Source of the DNA: Hungatella hathewayi
GTDB lineage: Bacteria; Bacillota; Clostridia; Lachnospirales; Lachnospiraceae
Length of the DNA: 64,000 nt
Assembly: GCA_025149285.1 (NCBI GenBank)
Contig: CP102274.1
Coordinates: 2,309,501-2,373,500 of the forward strand
Direction of reading: 5' to 3'
Shown here: positions 61,814 through 64,000 of the stretch, in pieces
Layout of the letters: every line of letters begins with the position of its first letter
Numbering within the stretch: the stretch's first letter is position 1
Position numbers and translations under genes: made by a program
The notes under the pieces: model-generated
Seen by the model: the letters and a program-made list of their open reading frames with translations, nothing else
Told to the model about the DNA's origin: nothing
Databases searched by the model: none

Positions 61814-63218
61814 TATAGTATTTATTTTAGCGGATGATATGGGGTTCTGGACACTGGGAAGTGCGGGTAACCGGGATGCGGTTACGCCAAATCTGGATGA
61901 AATGGCCCGCGAAGGCTGTATAGCGGAAAATTTTTTCTGCTCCTCTCCCGTGTGTTCCCCGGCCAGGGCAACCTTGTTGACCGGCAGGATGCCCTCTATG
62001 CATGGTATTCTGGACTGGATCTTACGAGGGAATATAAAAAATGAAGGTGAAATACCCATTGAATATCTTAATGATTTTAAGGGGTATACGGATTATTTAA
62101 GTGAAGCCGGATATATATGCGGATTGAGCGGCAAATGGCATCTCGGAGACAGTCAAAAACAACAAAAAGGTTTCTCGCATTGGTATGTGCATCAGTCGGG
62201 AGGCGGGAGCTATTATGATGCCCCTATGATTCGGGAGGGCAAAAGGGTCTGTGAACAGGGATATATTACAGAACTAATTACCCGGGATGCTGTCAGGTTC
62301 CTGAACGAACATGCGGGAAAAAATGCCCCCTTTTATTTGGGAGTTAACTTTACTGCTCCTCATACGCCCTGGATTCACAATCATCCGCAGAAATATCTGG
62401 ATTTGTACCGGGACTGTGCTTTTGACAGCTGTCCGGTAGAACAACGCCATCCATGGCAGATCGATTTCGCTGAGTTCAATTACGATAGGACGGAAATGCT
62501 GAAAGGGTATTTTGCAGCTACCTCTGCTCTGGATGTTGGAGTGGGCGAGATTAGAGAAGAATTGAAACGGCTGAAACTGGATCAGGATACCTTAATTCTG
62601 TTTTCCAGCGATAATGGTTTTAACTGTGGACACCATGGTATATGGGGAAAAGGAAATGGAACGGCTCCATTCAATATGTATGATACTTCGGTAAAGGTAC
62701 CATTCCTGGCTTGTATGCCGGGGAAAATCCAGCCGGGAACGCGTCTGCGGGGCCTGTACAGTGCTTATGATTTCTTTCCGACGATAATGGAGATCGCTGG
62801 GGTGCAATACAAAGAAAAGGGACTTCCGGGAAAAAGCTTTGCGAAAGCTGTTTTTTCGGGAGAGGAACGGGATATCAATGACTGTGTGGTGGTTTACAGT
62901 GAATACGGAGCCGTTCGGATGATTCGCCAAAAGGAGTGGAAATATATACGCAGATACCCTGAAGGGCCGGATGAACTCTACAATCTTAAAACAGATCCGG
63001 ATGAAATGCGCAACATGATTGACAAGGCGGCTCCTGAATTGATAGAATTATTAAATAAACGTCTGGATAGCTGGTTTTCGGAGCATACAAGGCCCGAAAC
63101 CGATGGACGGCAGGCGAATGTGACCGGAGCCGGACAGAACAGGAAATATACGAATCATGGGTTCGAACCTGGCTCTTTTGAAAAGGGATATGAAACACTG
63201 CCGATCCGACAGGCATAG
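61800..63218 (+). CDS. Sulfatase (Cys-type, anaerobically matured)
   Basis: 472 residues. Metal-binding start NIVFILADDMGFW and formylglycine motif CSPARATLLTGR (Cys52 in C-x-P-x-R). GKWHLGDSQ and FSSDNGFNCGHHG follow. No signal peptide is seen, so it would act in the cytosol on imported sulfated sugar. The Cys-type site needs a maturase (anSME) encoded elsewhere. The ATG 61800 overlaps the epimerase gene by 14 nt and follows GGGAGAGTACG; an earlier in-frame ATG (61776) lacks a site. A sulfatase here points to mucin or glycosaminoglycan use. Confidence 0.94.
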   Translation: MRRPNIVFILADDMGFWTLGSAGNRDAVTPNLDEMAREGCIAENFFCSSPVCSPARATLLTGRMPSMHGILDWILRGNIKNEGEIPIEYLNDFKGYTDYLSEAGYICGLSGKWHLGDSQKQQKGFSHWYVHQSGGGSYYDAPMIREGKRVCEQGYITELITRDAVRFLNEHAGKNAPFYLGVNFTAPHTPWIHNHPQKYLDLYRDCAFDSCPVEQRHPWQIDFAEFNYDRTEMLKGYFAATSALDVGVGEIREELKRLKLDQDTLILFSSDNGFNCGHHGIWGKGNGTAPFNMYDTSVKVPFLACMPGKIQPGTRLRGLYSAYDFFPTIMEIAGVQYKEKGLPGKSFAKAVFSGEERDINDCVVVYSEYGAVRMIRQKEWKYIRRYPEGPDELYNLKTDPDEMRNMIDKAAPELIELLNKRLDSWFSEHTRPETDGRQANVTGAGQNRKYTNHGFEPGSFEKGYETLPIRQA

Positions 63219-63256
63219 AGCGCGGAAGTATTTATGTGGCGCCGGAAAGAGGGACT

Positions 63257-64000
63257 ATGACTAAACTTAGTGCAAAGGAAGAGAAAATTTTATGGTACAT
63301 TTATGCAATGAAACATGTATCAAGAAAGAGTCTGTTGGAGTTGAGTCATTATAAGGCGCCTACCCTTTACAGGGTGATTGAGGACCTGGTACAGAACGGG
63401 TACGCTGAAGTCTCCAGATGCGAAGATTATGGGAGCAAAGGAAGACCGAATGATCTGCTTTCCATGAACAGCAGGCATGCCTATGTATTTTCCATCTGTA
63501 TATTGCGGGAAACGTTTTGCTGTGCAGTAGTCGACTTCAGCAATGAGATTCTTGCAATGGAAGAGCACGGAATGGTTCCGGGTATGACACCGGAGCAACT
63601 GGCGGATATTGCCTTTCGGGATTTCAGAGAAGCTTGTGAACATCTGGGACTTGCAGAAGACTCGTTTTTAGAGATTGGTCTTTCTGCCGTTGGTCCTCTC
63701 GACTATGCGAACGGGCTGATGTTGAGGCCATTATATTTTTTAGCCGGAGACTGGAAAAATATTCCAATTTCAAAAATACTTCAGACCAGATTTAACCGGA
63801 ATGTCTACTTGGACTGCAACGCCAGGGCGGCACTCATGGGGAATTATCTGCCCGATTACTTCGAAAAGCATCAGAATGTGGTCTATGTAACCATCGGGAA
63901 TGGAATTGGCTCCGGACTGATTATTAACCGGAAGCTGATGCTGAATCACAATATTATACTGGATGGCTTCGCTCACATGACGATTGATATGGATGGCCGT
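63257..64000 (+). CDS. ROK-family transcriptional regulator, 3'-truncated
   Basis: 248 codons are visible, running off the right edge. N-terminal winged HTH (KEEKILWYIYAMKHVSRKSL; LSHYKAPTLYRVIEDLVQNG) and the start of a ROK/actin-like sugar-binding domain (NVVYVTIGNGIGSGLIINR). The kinase-type Asp/Gly motif is partly present, as usual in regulators. It lies directly behind the sulfatase gene and probably controls this operon in response to a sugar. AAAGAGGGACT precedes the ATG. Confidence 0.9.
   Translation, partial: MTKLSAKEEKILWYIYAMKHVSRKSLLELSHYKAPTLYRVIEDLVQNGYAEVSRCEDYGSKGRPNDLLSMNSRHAYVFSICILRETFCCAVVDFSNEILAMEEHGMVPGMTPEQLADIAFRDFREACEHLGLAEDSFLEIGLSAVGPLDYANGLMLRPLYFLAGDWKNIPISKILQTRFNRNVYLDCNARAALMGNYLPDYFEKHQNVVYVTIGNGIGSGLIINRKLMLNHNIILDGFAHMTIDMDGR

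Noticed and set aside
1..64000. CRISPR arrays, insertion sequences, integrases or phage genes
   Set aside because: No spaced direct repeats, transposase motifs or phage structural genes were noticed anywhere in the window.

Overview
The window is about 48-50% GC with strong AGGAGG-type ribosome binding sites and many TTG/GTG starts. It carries a cotJABC spore-coat operon, a YtvI-like membrane protein, a signal-less SPOR amidase, the DapL lysine/DAP route, a type I glutamine synthetase paired with an ANTAR antiterminator, and many CUT1 sugar-ABC, LacI and YesMN modules. Together these point to a spore-forming anaerobic gut clostridium of the Lachnospiraceae (Clostridium cluster XIVa). The genus cannot be fixed from the sequence alone. 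No phage, insertion sequence, rRNA operon or CRISPR array was seen; the window looks like ordinary chromosome.

Layout. 0-4.7 kb: truncated AI-2E/YtvI-type permease, GH25 lysozyme, MATE exporter, secreted protein, and a DUF134 regulator with a NifX-like protein behind a doubly palindromic promoter. 4.7-9.7 kb: YesM/YesN two-component pair, a divergent sugar-binding lipoprotein, and a Crh-like HPr. 9.7-12.5 kb: DUF990-type ABC exporter with a long structured leader. 12.5-15.2 kb: CadC/CzrA-type metalloregulator, HMA chaperone and P1B ATPase. 15.2-20.1 kb: glnA with a terminator-like leader and ANTAR regulator, dapF-dapL, and an Lrp gene with a structured leader. 20.2-25.4 kb: amidase, AAA_26 kinase-like protein, HAD phosphatase, DUF368 lipid carrier transporter, peptidoglycan-binding protein, small ORF. 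25.6-32.3 kb: carAB, DUF3796/XRE pair, DJ-1 protein, adenosine-deaminase-family protein.

32.5-42.9 kb is a LacI-controlled catabolic operon: RpiB-like isomerase, a TIM-barrel epimerase fused in frame to a transketolase N-subunit, transketolase C-subunit, CUT1 binding protein and two permeases, nucleoside hydrolase, a second TIM-barrel epimerase, and a 2-hydroxyacid dehydrogenase. Neither CUT1 system in the window has its own ATPase, so a shared MsmK-type ATPase is presumably encoded elsewhere.

43.0-45.7 kb is an RNA-repair cassette: an Rnl2-type RNA ligase, an HD-plus-polynucleotide-kinase protein and a small unknown protein, preceded by about 200 nt that look like a structured RNA with its own promoter and intrinsic terminator. 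This is the best candidate here for something undescribed. 45.7-48.9 kb: LacI regulator, GH42 beta-galactosidase, and a tRNA-Val(CAC). 49-53.1 kb: cotJABC, NYN/OST-HTH protein, CorA-like transporter, DUF4261 protein. 53.2-57.1 kb: YeiH-type transporter divergent from a LysR regulator, and a VanW/G5 cell-wall protein. 57.2-64 kb: an AT-rich promoter region, then a second CUT1 transporter, AGE-family epimerase, sulfatase and a truncated ROK regulator, suggesting use of a sulfated host glycan.
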